DNA of 64,000 bases from Candidatus Poribacteria bacterium (GTDB lineage Bacteria > Poribacteria > WGA-4E > PCPOR2b), in contig JAJECO010000026.1 of NCBI GenBank assembly GCA_022822005.1, positions 1 to 64,000 of the forward strand, in the 5' to 3' direction. The notes under the pieces are model-generated. The model was not told where the DNA came from. It ran no database searches and was given only the letters and a program-made list of their open reading frames with translations. How positions within the stretch are numbered: position 1 is the first letter of the stretch; each line of letters starts with the position of its first letter. A program made the translations under genes and the position numbers. Below are positions 51,317 to 59,989 of this stretch, piece after piece.

Positions 51317-52015
51317 TCATATTCCATTCTCCGATTCCAAAAACCCCTGGAGTTCCTGAAGTGTTGTCAGTTCAACATCGACGAGTGATGCATCGGGGCA
51401 CTCCTTGTCTTCCTCTCCCACTAACCAAGCAGTCCACATTCCCACGCCCTTTGCGCCGACCACATCGTCCGAATACGTATCTCCAGCATAAACTGATACC
51501 TCAGGGGAGACGCTTAATCCCGTCAACGCTGCGTGGAATATCCCCGCATCTGGTTTCGATATGCCAACAACAGTTGAATCGATTACTATATCCAGCAAGG
51601 GTGAGAGGTTGTATTCGTCGCACCAACCTTGTGTGTTTCCAAAGTTGTTGCTGATGACACCGAGTTGATATCGATCGCGAAGGGTTATAAGCCACCGACG
51701 GTTACGCTCAAGGCTTACCTGCGCCCCTTCACAGAAAAAATTTACATACCGGTCTTTAATGTCCGAATCTAAACCCAGTCCTTCGTAAATGCCAGTCGCA
51801 ATGATATCCATCGTTTCACGCAGTGTAAGTTTGGGACCTTTTCCACTGCCGATAAGGCCGTCAACAGCGGCACGATCCACCCGATCGAATGTCTCTCGGT
51901 CAACCTCTGGATACATCTTCTGGAGGAAGTTGTATGTTCGGTCTCGCCAATGAATTCCATTTCCATCGAGCGTACCACCAAAGTCGAACAACAATGCCCG
52001 AATTCCAATCATCAA
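51317..52015 (-). CDS. HAD-superfamily hydrolase
   Basis: 232 residues. Motif I is ALLFDFGGTLDG with nucleophile Asp11 and Gly at the +2 position. An alpha-helical C1 cap occupies about 22-100. Motif II is in LGVISNNFGN, motif III the Lys of GISKPDAGIF, and motif IV is VYAGDTYSDDVVGAKGVGM. The arrangement suits phosphoglycolate-phosphatase-like or related HAD members, but Gly at +2 lacks the usual acid/base Asp. A substrate cannot be assigned. It lies between the type II secretion operon and a ThDP enzyme gene, all on the minus strand, with about 140-160 bases on either side. Confidence 0.8.
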   Translation of the reverse strand: MMIGIRALLFDFGGTLDGNGIHWRDRTYNFLQKMYPEVDRETFDRVDRAAVDGLIGSGKGPKLTLRETMDIIATGIYEGLGLDSDIKDRYVNFFCEGAQVSLERNRRWLITLRDRYQLGVISNNFGNTQGWCDEYNLSPLLDIVIDSTVVGISKPDAGIFHAALTGLSVSPEVSVYAGDTYSDDVVGAKGVGMWTAWLVGEEDKECPDASLVDVELTTLQELQGFLESENGI

Positions 52016-52116
52016 TCAAATCCTCATAAGGGTAAGAGTAGTGTATATTCCCTAGAATATGAACCCAAGATTTCTCTCTTTAAGGTTTGACCTTTCACAC
52101 CTAATCCGATACAGAA

Positions 52117-52149
52117 AGAAGCCGAGCTATTGACGATAACTCGGCTTCT
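52117..52149 (-). terminator. Rho-independent terminator after the second ThDP enzyme gene
   Basis: AGAAGCCGAG (52117-52126) and CTCGGCTTCT (52140-52149) pair perfectly over 10 bases with a 13-base loop. On the minus strand the stem is followed by TTTCTG. It lies 30 bases past the gene's stop codon. Confidence 0.7.
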
Positions 52150-52178
52150 GTTGCGCGGTCCTTAACTTAATGTGGGTT

Positions 52179-53807
52179 TCAGCCTCTTCGCAGTGGATCC
52201 GTTTGCAACCACCCAATCATACCGATGACCTCTTCCTGTTTATCTTGCATTGACACCTCAATGAGCGCAGGCCGGTCCACAGCGAGTGCGTCTTGTAGCA
52301 CACCTTTGAAGTCCGCTATCTCATCAACCCGTACCGCGTAAGCACCAAAGGATTTGGCAAACTCAATGAAATCCGGGTTGCTCAAGTCCGTATCAATGGT
52401 GCGTCCGTTGCATCCCTTTTGCTGAGATCCTTTGATCGCGCTCAATGCACCGTCGTTCACAACAATCGTTACAACATTGATGCCATACATCATTGCAGTG
52501 GCTAATTCAGGAGAGCCCATCATGAACCCGCCATCACCACTGAAGCACACGACCGGTTTGTCCGGATGCGCGACTTTTGCGCCGAGAGCAGCAGGAAAAG
52601 CATATCCGAGCGCGACACCGATGTTCGGATAAAGGAAGGTTTGCGGATCCAACACTGGGTATTCAGCAAACGAGGCGTAGCCGATACCATGAACATCAAC
52701 GGCGAGAATACCATCATCTGGAAGTACTTCTCTTATCTCCGGCAAAAGGGGCAGGGGAGGTTGCGCAGCAAATCGCTCGCGAATCCGCTCCAATGGTCGT
52801 GTCCATGAGTCCTTGCATCCATCGATTTCCTCGATTAATGCCTGTAGGGTCAATTTAAGGTTGCCAACTACCCCAACGTCGCATGGATACTCTCTGCCGA
52901 TTTCTTTCTCGTCCTCATCGAGTTGGATTAATGGGCGCGGTGGCTGGAAAGTCCAAGTCCGCGTATCAATTGATGTGAAACGAGGACCGATAGCCAGTGT
53001 GCAATCGGCCATCTGCATTGCCTGATAGCCCGGATAACCGTAGACAATCTGCAACGCCAGTGGGTGGTCTTCAGGTAAGGCGCCCTTTGCACATCGCGCT
53101 ACAGCAACCGGGGCATTGAGTTTCTCCGCAAGCAGCTGCAATTCTTCACGGGCGTCGGAGTGGATGACCGCTGATCCCGCAAACAGGACTGGCCTCTCCG
53201 CATTTCTTAGCGCTTCCGCTGCGGATTGGAGGTCAGCAGAGTTGGGTGGAGCGGCTGGCTGTCTTTCCACGCGCGGTGGAATAGATACTTCACCTTCGCC
53301 AGTGACCACATCCATTGGAAATTCCAACACTACAGGTCCCGGACGGCCTGATCGCATGGCGCGGAACGCATTTTCGACGACCTTGGGGATGTCCTCTATC
53401 GTCTGTGCGATCGCACAGTACTTTGTGACAGATTCAAAGAAACTCATCTGATCCAAGCCGTGAAACATCTTGCTCGGATCTCTTGCGTAAAATTCGGAGT
53501 CGCTCTGTCCCGTGATTAGCAAGACAGGCACACAATCTGTGAATGCTTCCACAATTCCTGTCGATGCGTTGCTCGCACCGGGACCCGGGACCGTTAGTGC
53601 GACACCAACGTCTCCGGTAGAACGTGCGTAACCGTCAGCCATCTGTGTTGAAGCATATTCATGGCGGACGAGATAGTGATCAATGACGCCCACCCCATGA
53701 CGAAGGAGCGAGTCATATATCTGTATGTTCTGTGTTCCCGGCATACCGAAAACGCAACGTACTCCCTGAGCTTTCAAACACTCAATAAGAATATCTCCAC
53801 CTTTCAT
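52179..53807 (-). CDS. Thiamine-diphosphate-dependent enzyme, acetolactate-synthase-like (second copy)
   Basis: 542 residues, the same architecture as the enzyme at 7662-9233 and recognisably homologous along its length (ILIECLKAQGV; KMFHGLDQ; GDGGFMMGSPELATAM). The catalytic Glu50 is in YLVRHEYAS. The cofactor motif runs from GDG (about 443) to VVNDG. Differences include a Pro/Ala-rich linker after the Pyr domain and a 25-residue C-terminal extension (EEVIGMIGWLQTDPLRRG). It likely decarboxylates or ligates a 2-oxo acid; the two copies may have different substrates. AAGGAGA precedes the ATG, and a clear terminator follows the gene, so it is a single-gene transcript. Confidence 0.85.
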   Translation of the reverse strand: MKGGDILIECLKAQGVRCVFGMPGTQNIQIYDSLLRHGVGVIDHYLVRHEYASTQMADGYARSTGDVGVALTVPGPGASNASTGIVEAFTDCVPVLLITGQSDSEFYARDPSKMFHGLDQMSFFESVTKYCAIAQTIEDIPKVVENAFRAMRSGRPGPVVLEFPMDVVTGEGEVSIPPRVERQPAAPPNSADLQSAAEALRNAERPVLFAGSAVIHSDAREELQLLAEKLNAPVAVARCAKGALPEDHPLALQIVYGYPGYQAMQMADCTLAIGPRFTSIDTRTWTFQPPRPLIQLDEDEKEIGREYPCDVGVVGNLKLTLQALIEEIDGCKDSWTRPLERIRERFAAQPPLPLLPEIREVLPDDGILAVDVHGIGYASFAEYPVLDPQTFLYPNIGVALGYAFPAALGAKVAHPDKPVVCFSGDGGFMMGSPELATAMMYGINVVTIVVNDGALSAIKGSQQKGCNGRTIDTDLSNPDFIEFAKSFGAYAVRVDEIADFKGVLQDALAVDRPALIEVSMQDKQEEVIGMIGWLQTDPLRRG

Positions 53808-54376
53808 AAGTATGTTCTCCTTAGTGTTAATATAAGTTAGTAGCAGCTTGCAATGCTTACCTTTTTAATTTATGACTTCAGAAGTTGCTATTATAACCTA
53901 TCTTTAAAAAGAAATCTATTCTTTCGTTAGAAAATCCTCACGCCTAGAAAACATGCCATAACTCTCACTTTGGTTGTCAGAATTGGTTTTCTTAGTAAAC
54001 GCTTAAGGTTGCGTTCATGTAATCAAGGGGCGATGGGCATGAACTGACTCAATCAGGTTACGGAATTCCGTGACTGTTCCAAAATTAGAAATAGGCAATT
54101 GATCGGTCTGTTCTGTTCGAATCCAGTGTTGGTGCGGGATTGCGCGGAAAAGAACTGTGGCCTTCGTAGGTGTCCGTCTGTCAGATTTTTTGTTGCAAAT
54201 AATCTGGATCTGATATATAATTATGATTTGAATGCGGATCGTTGAACTACATAGTTGCCCAGTTTCAGGCCTTCTTAGCTCTCAGTTTGTGAGAAATTTC
54301 ACAACCCACCTCGAAAGGACAAGGCAAATTTTCGGTTGAATATATAAAGCTACGCACCGACGCGAAGGTTTACCTT
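53808..54376. other. Intergenic region between divergent ThDP enzyme and nuo genes
   Basis: 569 bases. I see no credible gene. It carries the leader of the ThDP enzyme gene at the left and a promoter for the nuo operon at 54193-54221. A TTCGAAT at about 54117 recalls a tRNA T-loop, but no cloverleaf forms around it. Confidence 0.6.
54193..54221 (+). promoter_or_regulatory. Sigma-70-type promoter of the nuo operon
   Basis: TTGCAA (54193-54198) and TATAAT (54216-54221) are separated by 17 bases. The leader to nuoA would be about 150 bases long. Confidence 0.65.
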
Positions 54377-54778
54377 GTGGAACAAATGCTCTTTAATTTT
54401 GCAAATGTGTTACTCTTTCTGGTTGTAGGATGCTTGTTTGTTACGCTTAACCTTGTCGTCTCTCGCCTGCTTCAAACCCGACTTTTCACCGACGAAAAGT
54501 ATATGCCCTATGAGTGTGGTGAGGATCCGATTGGTGATACTCGTATCAAGTTTAACGCGCGCTTCTATGTCATCGCGTTAATTTTCCTGATCTTTGATGT
54601 TGAAATTGTGTTTCTCTTTCCGTGGGGTGTGGTGTTCCGTGAGATTGGGGTTCTCGCATTTGTTGAGATGCTTATTTTCATCTTTATGCTGTTGGTCGGT
54701 CTCGCCTATATCTGGGTGAAAGGAGATCTCCAATGGATCCGTTCGATTCAGTCTGTAAGGGAGGAAGTTGAACAATGA
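54377..54778 (+). CDS. nuoA: NADH-quinone oxidoreductase subunit A
   Basis: 133 residues, three membrane helices. The family signature is present: [19 protein letters not shown] between helices 1 and 2, then [22 protein letters not shown]. NuoA is part of the membrane arm near the quinone channel. The start is GTG at 54377 with AAGG upstream; an ATG three codons on is possible. The gene overlaps nuoB by four bases (ATGA), so the two are translationally coupled. Confidence 0.95.
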   Translation: MEQMLFNFANVLLFLVVGCLFVTLNLVVSRLLQTRLFTDEKYMPYECGEDPIGDTRIKFNARFYVIALIFLIFDVEIVFLFPWGVVFREIGVLAFVEMLIFIFMLLVGLAYIWVKGDLQWIRSIQSVREEVEQ

Positions 54779-55425
54779 TAATTGAGGAGAAGCTGGACAA
54801 GAATATCATCGTTACCTCTATTGATGCCGTCGCCAACTGGGCGCGAGCCTCCTCTTTGTGGCCCATGACCTTTGGACTGGCATGTTGTGCCATTGAGTTT
54901 ATGGCGACCGCAGCCTCAAATTATGACTTAGATCGTTTTGGTGCGGGGGTTCCACGCGCGACGCCTCGTCAATCCGATCTCATTATCGTGTCAGGAACAG
55001 TAACACTGAAAATGGCGACTCGGATTAAGCGCCTATACGAACAAATGCCCGAACCGAAATATGTTATTTCTATGGGAAGTTGTGCCACAAGCGGCGGTCC
55101 TTACTGGCAGCACGGATATCATGTCCTCAAGGGCGTAGATCGAATTATTCCGGTTGATGTTTATGTTCCCGGTTGCCCTCCCCGACCCGAAGCGGTGCTT
55201 GAAGGCTTGATGAAGCTGCAGGAAAAGATTAAAACACAGACTGTTGCAAAACGAACAAGTGTGCCTTTCTTGAAGAAACTCTTCACTAAGACGGACCTGG
55301 AAAATAATGCAGAGGCGATGGCTGCAGCGCAGGCTGAAGCAGAAGAACACTCGGCAGCACAAGAGGGCCAGGAGGATCAAGTTGCTCAAAATTCCGAAGG
55401 AGCCGGGGAAGAAGCTGCCGGTTAA
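54775..55425 (+). CDS. nuoB: NADH-quinone oxidoreductase subunit B with long acidic tail
   Basis: 216 residues. The cysteines that hold the N2 [4Fe-4S] cluster are all visible: Cys37-Cys38 ([10 protein letters not shown]), Cys103 ([11 protein letters not shown]) and Cys134 (VPGCPPRPE). N2 passes electrons to quinone. After about residue 165 there is an extra tail rich in Glu, Ala and Gln (for example [16 protein letters not shown]) that ordinary NuoB of about 160-180 residues lacks. The tail is probably disordered and solvent-exposed. It overlaps nuoA by four bases. Confidence 0.95.
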   Translation: MIIEEKLDKNIIVTSIDAVANWARASSLWPMTFGLACCAIEFMATAASNYDLDRFGAGVPRATPRQSDLIIVSGTVTLKMATRIKRLYEQMPEPKYVISMGSCATSGGPYWQHGYHVLKGVDRIIPVDVYVPGCPPRPEAVLEGLMKLQEKIKTQTVAKRTSVPFLKKLFTKTDLENNAEAMAAAQAEAEEHSAAQEGQEDQVAQNSEGAGEEAAG

Positions 55426-55445
55426 AATATCGGCGGAGGATTTGA

Positions 55446-55595
55446 ATGGCAGAGAGCGAATACCGACTTCCCGTAACTGCCTATAGGATGGATTCTACGC
55501 AACGTATTTTCACATATTCCTTAGCGCCCTGTCAAAGGAGCAAAATCTTAGAAGGGAGAATTACAGCGCTGTGGATAACTCTCCAAAAGCGTTGA
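55446..55595 (+). CDS. Possible 49-residue small ORF between nuoB and nuoC
   Basis: A short frame starting ATG GCA GAG with a strong GGAGG six bases upstream, ending 9 bases before nuoC. The predicted peptide begins MAESEYRLPVTAYRMDST and has no recognisable motif or membrane helix. The ribosome site is the only positive evidence. It could be a coupling leader for nuoC, whose own GTG start has no strong site, or a chance frame. Confidence 0.3.
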   Translation: MAESEYRLPVTAYRMDSTQRIFTYSLAPCQRSKILEGRITALWITLQKR

Positions 55596-55604
55596 TGCCT
55601 TTCC

Positions 55605-56090
55605 GTGACACCACAAGAAATTTACGAAAACCTAAAAGATAAATTTGGAGAATCAATCGTCTCGTTTGAAGAGGACATTGCGGATCCCTTTGTTACCGTT
55701 GCAGCTGAATCCCTCGCCGATGTCGCACAGTATCTCGCCCAAGATGAAGCACTCGCTTTCGATTTCTTAATGTGTTTGAGTGGGGTGGATCTCGGTGCGA
55801 AAGATCCCAACTATTACGTTGTATATCACCTCTACTCAATGCCCCGCCGTCACAAACTGGTACTGAAAATTGTTCTTCCCAAAGAAGAAGACCCCCACGT
55901 TTCCACGGTTGAACATATCTGGAGAACCGCCAACTGGCATGAGCGAGAGACGTACGATCTGTACGGGATTATCTTCGATGGTCACAGTGATTTACGGAGA
56001 ATCCTGCTTCCAGACGATTGGGAAGGCTACCCGATGCGCAAGGATTATACAGAGCCTGAGTTTTATCGAGGGATGCGAGTGCCGTATTGA
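55605..56090 (+). CDS. nuoC: NADH-quinone oxidoreductase subunit C
   Basis: 161 residues, starting at GTG 55605. The diagnostic 30-kDa-subunit signature is near residues 106-125: VEHIWRTANWHERETYDLYG followed by GIIFDGHSDLRRILLPDDWEGYPMRKDY. It forms part of the connecting arm next to NuoD and is not fused to NuoD here, as it is in some bacteria. The start has no strong ribosome site, so translation may be coupled to the short frame just upstream. Confidence 0.93.
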   Translation: MTPQEIYENLKDKFGESIVSFEEDIADPFVTVAAESLADVAQYLAQDEALAFDFLMCLSGVDLGAKDPNYYVVYHLYSMPRRHKLVLKIVLPKEEDPHVSTVEHIWRTANWHERETYDLYGIIFDGHSDLRRILLPDDWEGYPMRKDYTEPEFYRGMRVPY

Positions 56091-56124
56091 TGCGCGGCCT
56101 TCTATGAAAGACTAGGAGGAAAAT

Positions 56125-56547
56125 ATGACTAATAACTGGAGCATAGAAAATCGATCCGAAGCATCAAACAGATTTTGGAAAGCAGGAATGGCTGTGATGC
56201 GCCTACTCCTGTATGGCTGTGCGGCGTGTGCATTGATGGTTTTAGCATGGAGAATAAATATTGGAGACTCCTTAATTGGGATCCCTTTTGGTATTCTAAT
56301 CTTGGTTCTTTATGCTTTTCGTGGTGCAACAGCATTGAGCACGTCAGGGACGTTGGAGAAACAATTTCATAAATGGCTGCGCATAGGTGCGCGCAGCGCA
56401 GGAGTTTGTTTTGTAATAACCATGATTGCGCTTTGGCTCGTCGCACTGCCTTTGTCGATCATCGCGCCGATACTAGTGGGTCTGCTTGAAGGTATGGCAC
56501 TCATACTTGAGTGGATCGGAAGACGTTATGTGAATAACTCCGTTTGA
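56125..56547 (+). CDS. Four-helix membrane protein of unknown function inside the nuo operon
   Basis: 140 residues with an excellent AGGAGG ribosome site five bases before the ATG. Four hydrophobic segments are visible (about 23-42, 46-66, 92-114 and 116-136) with a charged loop in the middle (TSGTLEKQFHKWLRIGARS). The last segment is followed by a basic end (EWIGRRYVNNSV). I know of no complex I subunit with this pattern. Its place between nuoC and nuoD, in the same direction and with small gaps, suggests it is co-expressed with complex I. It might be an assembly or accessory factor, or an unrelated passenger. Confidence 0.75.
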   Translation: MTNNWSIENRSEASNRFWKAGMAVMRLLLYGCAACALMVLAWRINIGDSLIGIPFGILILVLYAFRGATALSTSGTLEKQFHKWLRIGARSAGVCFVITMIALWLVALPLSIIAPILVGLLEGMALILEWIGRRYVNNSV

Positions 56548-56681
56548 TGGAAAACAGGTCCGCTTGGATGAGCCGGATGATGATGTGAAGCATGGTTAAA
56601 TCTATCGGTTCAAGGCTTAGAAGACGGGTACTAAAGATGAGCCAGAGTATTCTACTGACTTGATTAAGAAGGAAATCTATC

Positions 56682-57860
56682 ATGGCAGCACCACAGCCGG
56701 AAAGTAAAATTATTGAACTGAAGCCATTCACAGACGAAATGATCGTGAGCATGGGACCTCAGCATCCAAGCACCCATGGCGTGTTAAGGCTGGAGTTGAA
56801 ACTGGATGGCGAAGTTGTTCGGGACGCAATTCCCCATATCGGTTACCTGCACCGCTGCTTTGAAAAACATTCTGAAAACCTCAATTATCAGCAGATTATT
56901 CCGTTTACCGACCGAATGGATTATATCGCAGCCATGAATATGAACTGGGGATTCTGTTTGGCTGTTGAGCAGTTAATGGCGAAAGAAGAGGGTAAATTCC
57001 CCGGGGTGCCTGAGCGAGGCGAATACCTTCGAATCCTCATCGGTGAACTCAACCGAATCGGAAGTCATCTCCTGTCATTCGGTACTTACGGTATGGACAT
57101 TGGTGCCTTTACCCCCTTCCTGTACGCCTTTAGAGATCGCGAGAAGATTCTCCTGCTTTTTGAAAAAATCTGTGGTGCCCGGTTGACCTACAACTATATC
57201 CGTGTCGGTGGGGTTTCAAGGGATACACCTCCCGGATTTATGGATGAGGTTAAAGAGTTTATCGACTACTTCGAGCCGCAGATTGATGTATACAACTCGC
57301 TACTGACCGCCAATCGTATCTTTATTGAGCGCACAGCGAACGTCGCGGTCATGGACGCAGAAATGGCGATTAACTACGGTATTACCGGTCCCAACCTCCG
57401 TGGAGCAGGATTACAATGGGATCTGCGCAAGGATGAAACTTACTCCATCTATGATCGATTTGACTTTGATGTTCCAGTTGGCAGAGACATTCCGGAGCTT
57501 GGCGTGGTCTCTGGAGATTGTTGGAATCGTTATAAAGTCCGGATGGATGAAATGAAAGAATCCGTCCGCATTATTCGACAGATCCTTGAATCCGGTCTTC
57601 CTGATGGTCCCGTTCAGGCAGAGCTCAAAGCAGTGAGACCGCCCAAGGGCGAAATCTTCTCTCGAAGTGAAGCTCCGCGAGGCGAACTCGGCTTCTATAT
57701 CGTGAGCGATGGGACGCCGAAGCCAGTACGGGTGAAAGCCAAGTCCCCCTGCTTTACCGCGCTAAGTGCGTTGCAGGAGTTGAGTCGAGGATTAATGGTT
57801 GCGGACATTATCGCGATCATCGGAAGTATTGATATTGTCATGGGAGAGGTTGATCGCTGA
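56682..57860 (+). CDS. nuoD: NADH-quinone oxidoreductase subunit D
   Basis: 392 residues, the standard 49-kDa-subunit length. Signatures include MGPQHPSTHGVLRLELKLDG at the quinone site (with its conserved His), HIGYLHRCFEK, ELNRIGSHLL and, at the C-terminus, the motif ending IIGSIDIVMGEVDR. It forms the quinone-binding pocket together with NuoB. AAGGAAA precedes the ATG. It is directly followed by nuoH, where other operons would have nuoE, F and G. Confidence 0.97.
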   Translation: MAAPQPESKIIELKPFTDEMIVSMGPQHPSTHGVLRLELKLDGEVVRDAIPHIGYLHRCFEKHSENLNYQQIIPFTDRMDYIAAMNMNWGFCLAVEQLMAKEEGKFPGVPERGEYLRILIGELNRIGSHLLSFGTYGMDIGAFTPFLYAFRDREKILLLFEKICGARLTYNYIRVGGVSRDTPPGFMDEVKEFIDYFEPQIDVYNSLLTANRIFIERTANVAVMDAEMAINYGITGPNLRGAGLQWDLRKDETYSIYDRFDFDVPVGRDIPELGVVSGDCWNRYKVRMDEMKESVRIIRQILESGLPDGPVQAELKAVRPPKGEIFSRSEAPRGELGFYIVSDGTPKPVRVKAKSPCFTALSALQELSRGLMVADIIAIIGSIDIVMGEVDR

Positions 57861-57908
57861 GTTCTGATGCTATCTTTGCGAGTCACCCTTTACAGATAAG
57901 GAGTTTGA

Positions 57909-59213
57909 ATGCCAGTAGGTCTACAATCTGCTTTGAATCCCGATGCTATGGGGTTTGAAAACTTACATCAATTTTTCGTCCAAGCCTCCGAAAATTGGGC
58001 ACAAAGGTTTGCCCAAGAGCACGCGCCATTCTTGGCCCATCTCCCTGCTCCCCTGGGCGAATTGGCAATTATGCTTGCATGCTGTGTCATTTTTGTCGCC
58101 GTAGTTCCGCTGCTGCCGCTCGGACTCGTTTTAGCAGAACGGAAGGTTTCCGCACATATCCAAGATCGCGTTGGACCGATGAGAGTGGGACCGCACGGTA
58201 TCCTTCAAACCTTGGCAGATGGCGTCAAGCTCATTTTCAAGGAAGATCACATCCCACGCGAGGGGGACAAGTTCCTCTTTGTGGTTTCTCCATACATTAT
58301 CTTTGCCTGTTCCTTTGCCGTGTTTGCCGCAATTCCATTCGGTCAATCTATATTGGTCAGCAACCTAAATATTGGCATTTTTTATATCATGGCAATCTCT
58401 TCCGTCGTTGTGATGGGCGTGATTATGGCGGGTTGGGCTTCCAATAGCAAATGGTCGCTCCTTGGTGCGATGCGATCAGCCGCACAGCTTGTTAGCTATG
58501 AGATCCCGATCGGCCTTGGCATTTTGACGGTTGTCATGCTGGTTCAGACGCTGAATATGCAGGATATTGTCAAGGGGCAAGACGGAATAGCAAACTGGAT
58601 CGTTTTTCGGACGCCATTCACCTTTATTGCTTTCTTTGTTTTCTTCATATCAGCGATTGCTGAGGTCAACCGAACTCCTTTTGACCTACCGGAAGCAGAA
58701 TCTGAATTGGTCGCTGGTTTTCATACTGAGTATAGTGGGATGCGCTTTGCGCTGTTCTTTATTGCGGAGTATGCGAATATGTTTGCCGTCAGCGCGATCG
58801 CGGCCACACTGTTCCTCGGCGGCTGGCACGGCATTGTACCCGCAGAGATGTTGCCCCAAGGTGGCATCCTCGGCTTTGTTCTGAGGGCAATTACGCTCGG
58901 TGGACTCATCGGTGTCGTTATCAAAACGCTGCTCTTAGTGTTTGTTATGATGTGGCTGCGATGGACGTTGCCACGGCTCCGAGTAGATCAATTAATGAAC
59001 CTGTGTTGGAAATATTTTATTCCAATTTCATTCTTTAATATTTTGGGCGTTGGAATCTGGGGACTGATTTTCCCGACAGATACGCTGCTAAGCATTGTTA
59101 TCAGCGTTATTGTTATTATACTTGGACTTATTTTTACGTTCGGCGTGCTTGGTAAGAGTTTATCTAAGGGACCGTCCAATTCGGCGGAGAGGCGAATTTC
59201 TGCTACGACCTAA
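57909..59213 (+). CDS. nuoH: NADH-quinone oxidoreductase subunit H
   Basis: 434 residues, with about eight or nine membrane helices. Core signatures: ERKVSAHIQDRVGPMRVGPHG, QTLADGVKLIFKED, and the conserved acidic loop FFISAIAEVNRTPFDLPEAESELVAG at the quinone-channel mouth. The N-terminus has about 45 extra residues before the first helix (LNPDAMGFENLHQFFVQASE), which most NuoH proteins lack. AAGGAG precedes the ATG. NuoH links the peripheral and membrane arms. Confidence 0.96.
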   Translation: MPVGLQSALNPDAMGFENLHQFFVQASENWAQRFAQEHAPFLAHLPAPLGELAIMLACCVIFVAVVPLLPLGLVLAERKVSAHIQDRVGPMRVGPHGILQTLADGVKLIFKEDHIPREGDKFLFVVSPYIIFACSFAVFAAIPFGQSILVSNLNIGIFYIMAISSVVVMGVIMAGWASNSKWSLLGAMRSAAQLVSYEIPIGLGILTVVMLVQTLNMQDIVKGQDGIANWIVFRTPFTFIAFFVFFISAIAEVNRTPFDLPEAESELVAGFHTEYSGMRFALFFIAEYANMFAVSAIAATLFLGGWHGIVPAEMLPQGGILGFVLRAITLGGLIGVVIKTLLLVFVMMWLRWTLPRLRVDQLMNLCWKYFIPISFFNILGVGIWGLIFPTDTLLSIVISVIVIILGLIFTFGVLGKSLSKGPSNSAERRISATT

Positions 59214-59255
59214 AAACCCAAAGGTGCACAAATTTACCTCTAAGGAGGTTTCATC

Positions 59256-59927
59256 ATGCGTCACTATCTGTCAAATATCTATTTGGGGGTTTATACAGCC
59301 CTCGTCGGTATGCGTATTACCTTCAAACAGCTGCTAAAACCCTCGGTCACCCACCAATATCCTTACGATCGTCCCTTTGAGCAGAAGAAGAATGTACGCG
59401 ATATCCCAAAAGGCTATCGTGGAAAGTTACACAACCGCATTGAGGACTGTATCGGTTGCAAAAAATGCGAGATGATCTGTCCCGTCGATTGCATTACCAT
59501 TACCACCCAAAAGTTGCCCAAAGGCGAACGCCTCTGGGATAGCATGAACGTGGTTCATCTAAAAGATAGGACAGAAATCATCGGTAATATTGAGGGTGAC
59601 GAAAAACCAGCCCCCAATACAACTGTTACGATCAATACACAGGACAATGGTGCCGTCACTGTCTCAAGTGAAGAAATTGCTAATGTCGTCGAGCGGAAAC
59701 CTGTGATTTTCTACCTTGACCAGTTTGACATCGACATGTCGCTTTGTATGTACTGCGGTCTTTGCACCGAGGTTTGTCCAACAGAGTGTCTGATCATGTT
59801 CGATAATCTTGGCGACGGGATTGAGTACTCCACTTTTGATCGAACCGACCTTATTTACGAATTTGCAAAGCCAGAAATGTATGAAAAACCGGGCGATGAA
59901 TCCATGGAGGCAGAAGCCGCAGATTAA
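59256..59927 (+). CDS. nuoI: NADH-quinone oxidoreductase subunit I with enlarged cluster spacing
   Basis: 223 residues. Two ferredoxin-type [4Fe-4S] motifs hold clusters N6a and N6b: Cys65, 68, 71, 75 (CIGCKKCEMICP) and Cys164, 167, 170, 174 (CMYCGLCTEVCP). Between them lie 88 residues, whereas usual NuoI has about 35. The extra stretch (about 85-150) contains a predicted beta-rich segment with NTTVTINTQDNGAVTVSSEE. An ideal TAAGGAGG precedes the ATG. Both clusters look intact, so electron transfer should work, but the insert would protrude from the peripheral arm. Confidence 0.95.
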   Translation: MRHYLSNIYLGVYTALVGMRITFKQLLKPSVTHQYPYDRPFEQKKNVRDIPKGYRGKLHNRIEDCIGCKKCEMICPVDCITITTQKLPKGERLWDSMNVVHLKDRTEIIGNIEGDEKPAPNTTVTINTQDNGAVTVSSEEIANVVERKPVIFYLDQFDIDMSLCMYCGLCTEVCPTECLIMFDNLGDGIEYSTFDRTDLIYEFAKPEMYEKPGDESMEAEAAD

Positions 59928-59989
59928 TCTGAACCTAAGCAACTCTGGCAGAGTATCTTGGAACTAAAACTGACTAACTGAGTTTACTT

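Noticed and set aside
54100-54150. GTTCGAATCC resembling a tRNA T-arm
   Set aside because: The five-base T-stem does not pair (G-C then T-C mismatch) and no acceptor, D- or anticodon stem can be drawn around it.
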